Below, piece after piece: positions 8,337-15,618 of a stretch of 21,681 nucleotides of DNA (positions within the stretch are counted from its first letter, which is position 1; each line of letters opens with the position of its first letter). A program made the translations under genes and the position numbers. The notes below the pieces were generated by a model. It had not been told where the DNA came from, did no database searches, and was given only the letters and a program-made list of their open reading frames with translations. Origin of the DNA: an uncultured Lachnospiraceae bacterium (GTDB lineage: Bacteria > Bacillota_A > Clostridia > Lachnospirales > Lachnospiraceae); contig CAJUQU010000034.1 in assembly GCA_910588595.1 (NCBI GenBank), forward strand, positions 1-21,681, written 5' to 3'.

Positions 8337-8474
8337 TTAAGTTTGGGAAACTCCGGTTTCCCACTTTGAGACGGACTGGCGGGTTATGCCCAGCTTTTTT
8401 GCAAGTTCTTCCTGTGTGTGATGGTGGCTCTTGCGAAGATATTGCAGATATCTTGCGATCAGGATCGTGTTCAT
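8337..8474 (-). pseudogene. Truncated XRE-family transcription regulator (N-terminal 45 codons)
   Basis: The frame begins MNTILIARYLQYLRKSHHHT with an AAGGAG ribosome site (complement of 8485-8490) 10 bases before the ATG. It continues through a classic helix-turn-helix, QEELAKKLGITRQSVSKWE. In this family the helix-turn-helix is followed by TGxSxP and a further 60 or more residues. Here the frame reads TGVSQT and then stops, so the match ends at about 8343. This is the 5' stump of a regulator cut by an insertion or deletion. The break probably marks the right limit of the cassette that starts with the sigma factor. Confidence 0.75.
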
Positions 8475-8515
8475 GGGGATCATGCTCCTTTACAGTTGTT
8501 TCTTGATGGTTTCTC

Positions 8516-8685
8516 AGAGCGTGTATGAAAAATCATTTCCGTCGTCTGTATAACGGCGCCATAGTGCCGCAGTCATCACTTTGCGCGCGAATTGTGTCAA
8601 AATCAGTCGACGTAAGGCATTGCCCTTTATGCCTTTGCTCCTCCTTCTTTTACAGATGGCGGGAGTGATTTTTCATACATGCTCT
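8516..8685. repeat. MITE-like element with 35-nt terminal inverted repeats
   Basis: The arms are 8516-8550 and 8651-8685 and match at 30 of 35 positions. All five differences (8521/8680, 8536/8665, 8538/8663, 8542/8659, 8544/8657) give G-U pairs in plus-strand RNA, so the RNA stem is unbroken over 35 pairs. Pairing stops abruptly at both ends. The 100-base centre contains a further 7-bp hairpin (8614-8620/8629-8635). There is no open reading frame of note and no target-site duplication I can see. A small non-autonomous transposable element or a structured RNA are both possible. Confidence 0.65.
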
Positions 8686-8687
8686 AA

Positions 8688-8830
8688 TACTACAGCGAGC
8701 ACCATCTGCTCTGAGTTTTTCTAAGAGCTATTATAGACAGGTTTCCGAATAAGGTAGCCGGTATACTGCCATATCATATAGTCGATTTTGTTCATAATAG
8801 ACAGATAAATTTAAAGTGTCCGCTGTAGTA
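8688..8830. repeat. 10-bp inverted repeat beside the MITE-like element
   Basis: TACTACAGCG at 8688-8697 is matched perfectly by its reverse complement at 8821-8830. It begins two bases after the neighbouring element ends. The 123 bases between are AT-rich without a gene. It could be the footprint of a second small element, or chance. Confidence 0.35.
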
Positions 8831-8961
8831 CGAATACACAATAAGTATACAACATGTGGAGAGAAGATAAAAGAACCTAGTCAGCGCAAAAAAGCAGACA
8901 GCGGTTGCGCAATTACTGCCTGGTCGCCCATTAAAGTAGTGAAAAATATGCGCCAGAATGC

Positions 8962-8990
8962 TTGCTGTTTCCGCCTTCAATGTTTATAAT
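8962..8990 (+). promoter_or_regulatory. Housekeeping-type promoter for the lipoprotein gene
   Basis: TTGCTG (8962-8967) and TATAAT (8985-8990) are 17 bases apart. Transcription would start near 8997, leaving a leader of about 100 bases before the ATG at 9098. Confidence 0.65.
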
Positions 8991-9097
8991 GCTGACGAAA
9001 TAAGTTGGGGCGTGAACAATCATGTTGCGAATACATCGTATTGGTGAAGATTGAGGATTTTGAGGTAAGGAACCGTTAAGATATGAAGAGGTAATAT

Positions 9098-9805
9098 ATG
9101 AATAAGAAAATTTGCGGCATATTGATAGAAATGTTTGCGGTAATGGCATTGGCAAGTGCGTGCTCCGGCAGACATGAAGTGGAAGATGTGGAAAATGCGC
9201 CGGAGAGCGCCGTGATCGAGACTGTCGATCCGGGATCCGTCACGCCTGACCTCAACCGCAATGGCAAAGCCGAGGAAGTGCGCCTGACAGATCTGGATGA
9301 CGGACAGGGACAGCGCCTGGAGATCTGGGAGGAGGATGTCCTGGTCTGCCAAAAGGACGGTTATTTTGCGCATACAGGGCAAAATAGCATATTCCTGTGC
9401 ACGCTGGACGGGGAGGACTATCTCCTGTGCTACCGCCCGACGATGTATCAGGGTGTGTGCACCTATGAGTATGTGCTGTCCACCCTGGCAGATAACAAAG
9501 AAAAGACAGTGCGCTATGATCGCGTTGATTTTGATATCAACTTTGGCTCTCCCGTCCATGATGGATTTGACGCGCAGGCGATCGCGGCGTTTATGGATGA
9601 GATCAATGACCTGCTCTCCCACAGTGTCCAGCTGCTCAACACGGACAGTGATCTGCAGGGCACCTTCGAGAGGGAGGAGCGTCTGTATGACAGCCTGTGG
9701 TGGATGGACAGTCAGGAACCGCCGGTGTTTGCCAGAGATGAGAGCAAATCGCTGCTGGAAAATCTGGAGGAATATCAGAAGGCAATGCTGCAGTCCTTTC
9801 TCTGA
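9098..9805 (+). CDS. Secreted lipoprotein with an acidic repeat-like segment
   Basis: The 235-residue protein starts with a short charged end and a hydrophobic helix ending in LASAC, a lipobox with C22 as the lipidated residue, so it should be anchored on the outer face of the membrane. Residues about 51-80 contain DLNRNGKAEEVRLTDLDDG, which resembles the Asp-rich loops of FG-GAP/VCBS-like extracellular repeats. The remainder has no family I recognise. The ATG at 9098 has AAGAGG six bases upstream. It is a single-gene unit with its own promoter. Its 3' end lies directly on the break point of a histidine phosphatase fragment on the other strand, which suggests that the gene arrived by insertion. 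Confidence 0.75.
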   Translation: MNKKICGILIEMFAVMALASACSGRHEVEDVENAPESAVIETVDPGSVTPDLNRNGKAEEVRLTDLDDGQGQRLEIWEEDVLVCQKDGYFAHTGQNSIFLCTLDGEDYLLCYRPTMYQGVCTYEYVLSTLADNKEKTVRYDRVDFDINFGSPVHDGFDAQAIAAFMDEINDLLSHSVQLLNTDSDLQGTFEREERLYDSLWWMDSQEPPVFARDESKSLLENLEEYQKAMLQSFL

Positions 9806-9889
9806 CAATTCCCAGTCTGTCCAGGAACCTACCATGCCGTTTGTGTGGTGGATGGATTGTGTGTGTTGGATCGTGATGATCGTTTTCAT
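9790..9889 (-). pseudogene. Histidine phosphatase family gene, N-terminal fragment
   Basis: On the minus strand an AAGGAGG ribosome site is followed by ATG at 9889 and MKTIITIQHTQSIHH, then NGMVGSWTDWELSEKGL. This is the start of a phosphoglycerate mutase-like histidine phosphatase of the QHTQS variety, where QHT replaces the usual RHG. The match stops after about 33 codons, where the frame becomes antisense to the lipoprotein gene. The frame stays open to 9020, but that tail is a shadow and not protein-like. The fragment lies 40 bases after the ABC-2 permease stop on the same strand, so the two were probably one operon before the break. Confidence 0.7.
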
Positions 9890-9929
9890 AGCAACCTCCT
9901 TGTATTTTGATCATAATATTGATACTTAT

Positions 9930-10688
9930 TTAATTTCCGGCGCTCTCATAGACAGAGATCCCCCGCTGGAATATTTTGTACGCGATGATCCAGATGACTA
10001 CAGCCACCGCACATTCCGCGCCGATCGTTTTCCATAGATTGGCGTCGATCAGAAAGAACGTGGACGGTATGTATGCCACGAACGCAAAGGGCAGAATGGT
10101 CATCAGCACTGCCTGGATCGGTTTGGCGTAGATCTCGATCGGATATTTTGCAAAATCCGCGACCTCGTAAGCGGTCGTCATGATCGCCGAGCTGTCCTTT
10201 AACCAGAACGCGATGGATGCCAGGATCAGTTTGACGGAGGTGTAGATCACTGCCCCTGCTGTCACGGAAACGATAAAAACCAACAACTTTAGCGGAGTGA
10301 CCTGCACGGTGCCTTTGGCGACGGCGCGTCCCACCAGGACCAGACCGACCAGGATCTCACCCAGCGCGTCAAACTGAACCTTTTCACAGACAATCTGGAA
10401 AAAGATGTTCATGGGGCGCAGGATGTATTTGTCGAAAGTGCCCTTGATGACCATCTGCCAGCCTACCATCCAGATATTGTCTGTCAGCAGGTGGTCGATC
10501 CCTCTCGGAAGCTGGGCAAAGCCATAGATGAAGAGCATCTGTTCTAACGTCCACTCCTGCATGGACGGGATCTGCTCAAAGACAAGATACAGAAACGCGA
10601 GCCCGGCTGCCTGGGAGATCAGAAAGCCGCTCAGCCCGATAAAAAAGTCTGTCTTTGACTGCATGGTTGTCTTCACATACTGGATCAC
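9930..10688 (-). CDS. Orphan ABC-2 type permease, 5' end probably damaged
   Basis: The 252-residue protein has about six membrane helices (near 15-37, 45-60, 105-125, 130-170, 192-215 and 222-243). It contains the family-like stretch FIYGFAQLPRGIDHLLTDNI. It resembles one of the two permeases of ABC-2 exporters that normally sit beside an ATPase gene and a sister permease. Neither is present here. The frame stays open upstream of GTG 10688 and still looks like family sequence (FTVAKDAFTLYRVFVIQYVK). However, no ATG, GTG or TTG is found in it up to about 10815, and GTG 10688 has no ribosome site. The start region was probably lost or replaced when the neighbouring plus-strand island joined here. 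It is unlikely to make a working transporter alone. Confidence 0.7.
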   Translation of the reverse strand: MIQYVKTTMQSKTDFFIGLSGFLISQAAGLAFLYLVFEQIPSMQEWTLEQMLFIYGFAQLPRGIDHLLTDNIWMVGWQMVIKGTFDKYILRPMNIFFQIVCEKVQFDALGEILVGLVLVGRAVAKGTVQVTPLKLLVFIVSVTAGAVIYTSVKLILASIAFWLKDSSAIMTTAYEVADFAKYPIEIYAKPIQAVLMTILPFAFVAYIPSTFFLIDANLWKTIGAECAVAVVIWIIAYKIFQRGISVYESAGN

Positions 10689-10799
10689 AAAAACGCGGTA
10701 CAGAGTAAATGCATCTTTTGCAACTGTAAATACATTTTTCCGTCCAGGGAACTGTTCATGATCTGAAAGAGAAAAAATAGCAGCATGGACAGTTAATGC

Positions 10800-10829
10800 T
10801 TGCCTATTATGTGGGATAGCATTTATAAT
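10800..10829 (+). promoter_or_regulatory. Promoter of the MoxR-DUF5682-VWA-SWIM operon
   Basis: TTGCCT (10800-10805) and TATAAT (10824-10829) are separated by 18 bases. Transcription would start around 10836, about 50 bases before the ATG of the ATPase gene. This also argues against a TTG start at 10829, which would lie within the -10 box. Confidence 0.65.
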
Positions 10830-10885
10830 TGAAGTATAAGAGCGCGATCAAAAGATGGTCTAACATGCTCAAAGGAGGTTCGGAA

Positions 10886-12019
10886 ATGAATGCATTAGAT
10901 CCGTTGTGTACGATAAAACCCCCAGTGGAGGTGCGCTGCCGGGAGGAGCTTGAAGTGCTTAGGAAAATAGACGAGGAGCAGGGGAACAAAAGGCCGGACA
11001 ACTGGCAGATGTCCCCAAGGGCAGTCAGGACATTTATCTTAGGCAGTGAAAAGCCTGTTGAATATCAGGGAAACAAGTATCAGATCAGGAAAAAGTACTT
11101 TGGAAACGATGCGCTCGTCGAGCGAAGTATCGTCACGCTGGCGGGAAACCGTGGGCTGATGCTGGTCGGCGAGCCGGGTACGGCAAAGACAATGCTCTCG
11201 GAACTCTTGTCTGCCGCGATCAGTGGGAACAGTAAAAATACGATACAGGGAACAGCCGGGACGACAGAAGATATGATCAAGTACTCATGGAATTATGCCC
11301 TGTTGCTCGCCAAAGGACCAAGCAGGGAGGCGCTCGTGCCGGCGCCGCTCTATGTAGGCATGGAAAAGGGGATTCTGACACGCTTTGAGGAGATCACCAG
11401 AACGCCTGCGGAGATCCAGGACAGTCTGATCAGTGTGTTGAGCGACAAGGTGTTGAATGTGCCGGAACTTGGGGACGACGGTTTTCTGTTTGCGCGTCCC
11501 GGTTTTAATGTCATCGGAACTGCCAACACAAGGGACAAGGGCGTGAACGAGATGAGCAGCGCGCTGAAGAGGCGCTTCAACTTCGAGACTGTCATGCCGG
11601 TGAATAAGGTGTCGCTCGAGAAGCAGATCATCTTGAGTGAGGTCAGCATGCTTGCCCAGGAGAGTCATGTCGATATGCCGGTGGATGAGGATGTCGCGGA
11701 ACTTCTCGCCGCCACATACCATGAACTGCGGGAGGGGGTGTCATCTTACGGACACCGGATCGACAAGCCCAATGCGGTGATGAGTACGGCGGAGGCAGTG
11801 TCTGTCTATTATCAGACAATGCTCACGGGATATTATTATGGGGACGGGCATCTTGATGTGGAGTGCCTTGTCCAGAATCTGGTCGGTGCCATTTCCAAGG
11901 AGGACAAGGACGACTTAGAGAAAGTAAAGGGATATTTCAACACAGTGATCCGGGATAAGAGCAGCAAAGAGGGTGGATTATGGAAACAATACTACGAAGC
12001 GAGGAAATGGCTGAGATAA
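10886..12019 (+). CDS. MoxR-type AAA+ ATPase (YehL-like)
   Basis: The 377-residue ATPase matches MoxR-type AAA+ proteins and, by context, E. coli YehL. Walker A is GEPGTAKT (95-102). Walker B is around ILTRFEEI (163-170), sensor 1 is GTANTRD (211-217) with N214, and the arginine finger region is SALKRRFNF (225-233). MoxR proteins form ring assemblies that act as chaperones with a VWA partner, here the product two genes downstream. ATG 10886 is chosen because AGGAGG ends 7 bases upstream (10873-10878), and an upstream TTG lies inside the promoter. The 3' end overlaps the next gene by 40 bases. It is the first gene of a co-directional operon. Confidence 0.92.
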   Translation: MNALDPLCTIKPPVEVRCREELEVLRKIDEEQGNKRPDNWQMSPRAVRTFILGSEKPVEYQGNKYQIRKKYFGNDALVERSIVTLAGNRGLMLVGEPGTAKTMLSELLSAAISGNSKNTIQGTAGTTEDMIKYSWNYALLLAKGPSREALVPAPLYVGMEKGILTRFEEITRTPAEIQDSLISVLSDKVLNVPELGDDGFLFARPGFNVIGTANTRDKGVNEMSSALKRRFNFETVMPVNKVSLEKQIILSEVSMLAQESHVDMPVDEDVAELLAATYHELREGVSSYGHRIDKPNAVMSTAEAVSVYYQTMLTGYYYGDGHLDVECLVQNLVGAISKEDKDDLEKVKGYFNTVIRDKSSKEGGLWKQYYEARKWLR

Positions 12020-14418
12020 TGCTGCTTCCTGTCCGGCATCACAGCCCGGCGTGTGCGCACCAGATCAAAAAAATCATTGCGGAGTGGAAACCAAACGCCG
12101 TTTTGGTGGAGGGGCCGGACAATGCCAATGCGCTGCTGCCGGTCATGCTGCATGGGGATACACGCGCACCGTTTGCGATATATTACGCCTATCATGACAA
12201 GGCAGAAAAGATATCAGCAGAGCAGGCGCACTACAAGTGCTATTATCCGTTTCTCGACTACTCGCCGGAGCTTGTGGCGCTGCGGGAAGCGCACAGAAAT
12301 ATGACAGATGTGTCATTTATTGATCTGTCTTACGGGGATATTCTCGCGGCATCAGCAAATAAGGTGTCGGAGGGCGAACCGCCGCGCAATTACAATGACG
12401 ACTATCTGCTTGCGCGCAACGGGTATATAGAGAGGCTGTGCGAAAAGGCGGGGCTGCGCAGTTTTGACGAGTTCTGGGAAAAATATTTTGAGATCAATGG
12501 TTTATATGAGGACAGTGCCATCTGGTTTTCCCATCTGAATACATACTGTGCACTTGCAAGGGAGAATACGCCGGCGGAGGTTTTGCAGCGCGAAGGCTGT
12601 CTGGCGCGGGAACAACACATGGCGGCCCGGATCGCCCAGCAGGTGCTGCGCGGCTGCGGTGCAGCGGCAAAACAAGAAGAGTCGGTGAGCCAGGAGAGCG
12701 GCAGGGACAATAAAATCCAGCGGATCCTTGTGATCACAGGCGGATTCCATACAGTGGGATTAAAGGAACGGTTATGTGGCGAAAGTTGGAAAGATACCGT
12801 CCGCTACGCTAAGCAGATTGAACATTATGTTCCTGACCTGGACGAGAGTGTCTATCTCATGCCATACTCCATGGAGGCAGCGGACGCCCTGAACGGTTAT
12901 GCGAGCGGCATGCCGTACACAGGTTTTTATCAGAAAATATGGGAAGGACTTTCCAGGCAGATACAGGATCCATATGAGGAATCCGTGTTAGAACTGCTGA
13001 TCGCGTCGGGCAAGGAGGTAAGGAGAGCGGAGGGGGCGGTGTCCACCTATGACGAAATCTGTGCATGGCAGATGGCGCAGGGGCTTGCAGCGCTTCGAGG
13101 GAAGCCACAGCCAGGCGCTTACGAGCTGCAGGACGCCGTGTTATCCTCATATGTAAAGGGCGAGTACAATATCGCTTCGGACATGCCGCTTCGCGCTCTG
13201 CGCCGATTGATGACGGGGACCGGTTCGGGAGCGCTCTGCACACTGGCGGATGTTCCACCGATCATACTCGATTTTCAGGATCAGTGCAAAAAGTTCGGGA
13301 TCAGGACAGACAGTACCATGGAAAAGGAAGTGACGCTCTCCATTTTCTCCAGCAGAAAACACAGACAGATGAGCCGTTTTTTTCATCAGATGCTCTTTCT
13401 GCAGACAGTGTTTGCGAAGCGTGTGAAAGGTCCTGATCTGCAGCGGGGTAAGGACCGCAGTCTGATCCGTGAGATCTGGAAATACAAGTACAGTGCGCAG
13501 GTATTTGCGGATCTGATCGATGTGTCAGTTCACGGTGCGACCATGGAGGAGGCGGTCGTCAGCCTGGTGCAGGAGCGGCTCTTGCAGGGCACGAAGGCAG
13601 ACGGAGCGGCGGTACTCCTGACACAGGTATTTGAGATGGGGATTTCCAGTCAGCTTGCCGCCGTATATGAGCGCGTGCACGAACTGATCCTGAAGGATAT
13701 GGATTTTTACTCGGTTGCAGATGCCTTGAAATCCCTTTTGATGATGGAGGAGTTAGGAACTTTGTACGAATCGCGCATGAGGTTCGGAGCGCTTTTGCAC
13801 ACGGGGGTCAGAAAGCTGATCACGCTGCTTCCGAGTATCACGCGAATGCGCGACGAAATGTTAGACGAAGGCATGAACGCATTGAAGTTATTGTATCAGA
13901 TCACTGGAAAGAGCAGCCAGGAAGATACGGGAGAGAGGGAGAACTTTTATGAAGCATTGCAGCGTATGCAGGAGGATGGACAGATCCATGCGGGATTGAA
14001 CGGCTGCATTCACGGGATCCTCTACGGGGGCGGCAGGGAGGATCCGCATGCAGTGGGTGCAGTGTGCAGAGGATATCTGACAGGCACGAGGGAACAGCTG
14101 CTAAAGACGGCGGTCTTTTTCAGGGGGCTGTTCTATACAGCCAGGGATCTGATTCTGATGGAGCCGGAGATGCTTGTGTTGATCGACACTTTTCTGGGGG
14201 AGGTCAGCGAGGCGGAATTTATGGAACTGCTTCCGCAGCTTCGAATGGCATTTGCATATTTTGCGCCCTCCGAGACGGACAAGATCGCACATCAGGCGGC
14301 AGGGCTCCACCGTAAGTCAGGGCGTGACCTGATGGAAAGGGATGCTGTGCTGCCGGGCTGGTATGCGTATGGCAGGGAGCTTGATGCGTATGCGAGGCGT
14401 GTTTTAGAGAACCCATGA
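11980..14418 (+). CDS. DUF5682 family protein (YehM-like)
   Basis: The 812-residue protein begins with motifs typical of DUF5682: RHHSPAC (19-25), VLVEGPDN (41-48), CYYPFLDYSPE (87-97), REQHMAARI (210-218) and ITGGFHT (252-258). The spread of His, Glu and Arg motifs resembles the TraB/ChaN/EreA hydrolase-like group, which is my inference. The C-terminal two thirds look helical without a family I recognise. It matches YehM of E. coli in type and position. ATG 11980 has AGAGGG six bases upstream and overlaps the ATPase gene by 40 bases. ATG 12007, or ATG 12019 within TAATG, are possible alternatives. No signal peptide is seen, so it should be cytoplasmic. Confidence 0.88.
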   Translation: METILRSEEMAEIMLLPVRHHSPACAHQIKKIIAEWKPNAVLVEGPDNANALLPVMLHGDTRAPFAIYYAYHDKAEKISAEQAHYKCYYPFLDYSPELVALREAHRNMTDVSFIDLSYGDILAASANKVSEGEPPRNYNDDYLLARNGYIERLCEKAGLRSFDEFWEKYFEINGLYEDSAIWFSHLNTYCALARENTPAEVLQREGCLAREQHMAARIAQQVLRGCGAAAKQEESVSQESGRDNKIQRILVITGGFHTVGLKERLCGESWKDTVRYAKQIEHYVPDLDESVYLMPYSMEAADALNGYASGMPYTGFYQKIWEGLSRQIQDPYEESVLELLIASGKEVRRAEGAVSTYDEICAWQMAQGLAALRGKPQPGAYELQDAVLSSYVKGEYNIASDMPLRALRRLMTGTGSGALCTLADVPPIILDFQDQCKKFGIRTDSTMEKEVTLSIFSSRKHRQMSRFFHQMLFLQTVFAKRVKGPDLQRGKDRSLIREIWKYKYSAQVFADLIDVSVHGATMEEAVVSLVQERLLQGTKADGAAVLLTQVFEMGISSQLAAVYERVHELILKDMDFYSVADALKSLLMMEELGTLYESRMRFGALLHTGVRKLITLLPSITRMRDEMLDEGMNALKLLYQITGKSSQEDTGERENFYEALQRMQEDGQIHAGLNGCIHGILYGGGREDPHAVGAVCRGYLTGTREQLLKTAVFFRGLFYTARDLILMEPEMLVLIDTFLGEVSEAEFMELLPQLRMAFAYFAPSETDKIAHQAAGLHRKSGRDLMERDAVLPGWYAYGRELDAYARRVLENP

Positions 14419-14450
14419 AAAATAGATGCAGGGAAGGGAGTCAATAGGGT

Positions 14451-15575
14451 ATGCAAGACGAACAGGAAGTCCTGAACCGGTGGCGGCTGGTGCTGGGAAA
14501 GTATGCGGCAGGGCAGATATCATTTTCGGCGGACAATGTGAGAATGATGGAAATGGAAGAAGTGTTGGATTATCTGTATTCCAGGGAATACGGGGATGAC
14601 CAGGAGATCCGCAGGGACCGAAGCGGCGGCAGCGGGGACTCACAGCTCACGGTGCCGCGCTGGCTGTCCAAGATCAAGACGCTCTTTCCGCGAAACACGG
14701 TGGAGATTATGGAACGGCACGCACTGGAGAAATACGAAATGACAGAGCTGTTGACCGATCCTGAAGTCTTGCGGAAACTGGAGCCGAACAAGGAGCTTTT
14801 AAAGACGATCATGCAGTTAAAGCATATGATGAAAGGCGATGTGCTGGAGCTCGCCAGGCAGGTGGTGCGCAAAGTAGCCGACGAACTGACCAGGAAGCTT
14901 GAGCAGGAGATGAAAAAGACACTTTTCGGGCGGTTGAACCGCAATGAGAGCAGTCCGGTGCGATCTATACGGAACCTGGATATGATAAAGACAATACGCA
15001 GGAATCTCAAAAATTATGACACGGACACAAAGCAGATCATCCTAAAACAGGTGTATTTCAGTTCGCGCATGAAAAAGTATAACCAATGGCGCGTGATCAT
15101 CTGTGTGGATGAGAGCGGATCGATGCTGGATTCCGTGATCCACAGCGCCGTGATGGCGGGGATCTTTGCAAAGCTGCCGATGCTGGACACAAGGCTTGTC
15201 ATCTTTGATACCAATGTGGTGGATCTGAGCGGATACGTCAGCGATCCGGTCGAGACGCTCATGAGCATCCAGCTCGGCGGCGGCACGAATATCGCAGGGG
15301 CGCTCGCCTACTGTGAACAGCTGATCGAGATACCGCACAGGACGATGGTGGTACTGGTCACTGATCTCTACGAGGGCGGCAGTTACCGTCATCTGTATCA
15401 GGTGAGTAACGGGATCATTGAGAGCGGCGCGAAGCTGATCGTGCTGCCCGCCCTCGACCATGATGCGGTGCCCAACTACGACAAGAAAGCGGCGGCAGCG
15501 CTTGCGGATATGGGGGCGTCGGTCGGTGCGATGACACCGGAGGAGCTTTCAGGATTTATCGCGAAAATATTGTAA
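14451..15575 (+). CDS. VWA-domain protein (YehP-like), MoxR partner
   Basis: The 374-residue protein has a helical N-terminal half, including a charged coiled-coil-like stretch around 127-160, and a C-terminal von Willebrand A domain (about 212-374). The metal site (MIDAS) is complete: DESGS at 220-224, Thr 279 in GGGTN, and Asp 305 in LVTDLYEGG. VWA proteins of this type act as adaptors of MoxR ATPases, so the partner is expected to be the ATPase encoded first in the operon. The gap to the DUF5682 stop is 32 bases and the ribosome site is AAGGGAG, 10 bases before the ATG. It corresponds to YehP of E. coli (similar length). All domain residues needed for metal binding are present. Confidence 0.92.
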   Translation: MQDEQEVLNRWRLVLGKYAAGQISFSADNVRMMEMEEVLDYLYSREYGDDQEIRRDRSGGSGDSQLTVPRWLSKIKTLFPRNTVEIMERHALEKYEMTELLTDPEVLRKLEPNKELLKTIMQLKHMMKGDVLELARQVVRKVADELTRKLEQEMKKTLFGRLNRNESSPVRSIRNLDMIKTIRRNLKNYDTDTKQIILKQVYFSSRMKKYNQWRVIICVDESGSMLDSVIHSAVMAGIFAKLPMLDTRLVIFDTNVVDLSGYVSDPVETLMSIQLGGGTNIAGALAYCEQLIEIPHRTMVVLVTDLYEGGSYRHLYQVSNGIIESGAKLIVLPALDHDAVPNYDKKAAAALADMGASVGAMTPEELSGFIAKIL

Positions 15576-15618
15576 AAGTTATTGTGAGTTGTTTTTGTGC
15601 AGCAGATGGAGGGTTTGC

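Larger units (their letters stand above)
8475..9097. other. Non-coding region with inverted-repeat elements and a promoter
   Basis: No gene is seen in these 620 bases. They hold the leader of the truncated XRE gene, a 170-bp element with 35-nt inverted ends (8516-8685), a second inverted repeat just beside it (8688-8697/8821-8830), a 6-bp hairpin (8884-8889/8905-8910), and a promoter for the lipoprotein gene. Confidence 0.6.

Noticed and set aside
8688..9097. Possible tRNA or small RNA gene in the gap
   Set aside because: No cloverleaf-like pattern, TTCGA arm or terminator was found; only short inverted repeats and a promoter.
9020..9790. Long minus-strand open frame continuing the histidine phosphatase fragment (289 codons in total)
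   Set aside because: It is antisense to the lipoprotein gene, which has a promoter, ribosome site and lipobox; only the first ~33 codons have family sequence.
9297..10037. Plus-strand open frame of 246 codons
   Set aside because: Arg/Met/Cys-rich shadow of the lipoprotein gene that runs on into antisense of the permease; no ribosome site.
15042..15461. Minus-strand frame opposite the VWA domain
   Set aside because: His-rich antisense shadow of the conserved MIDAS region.
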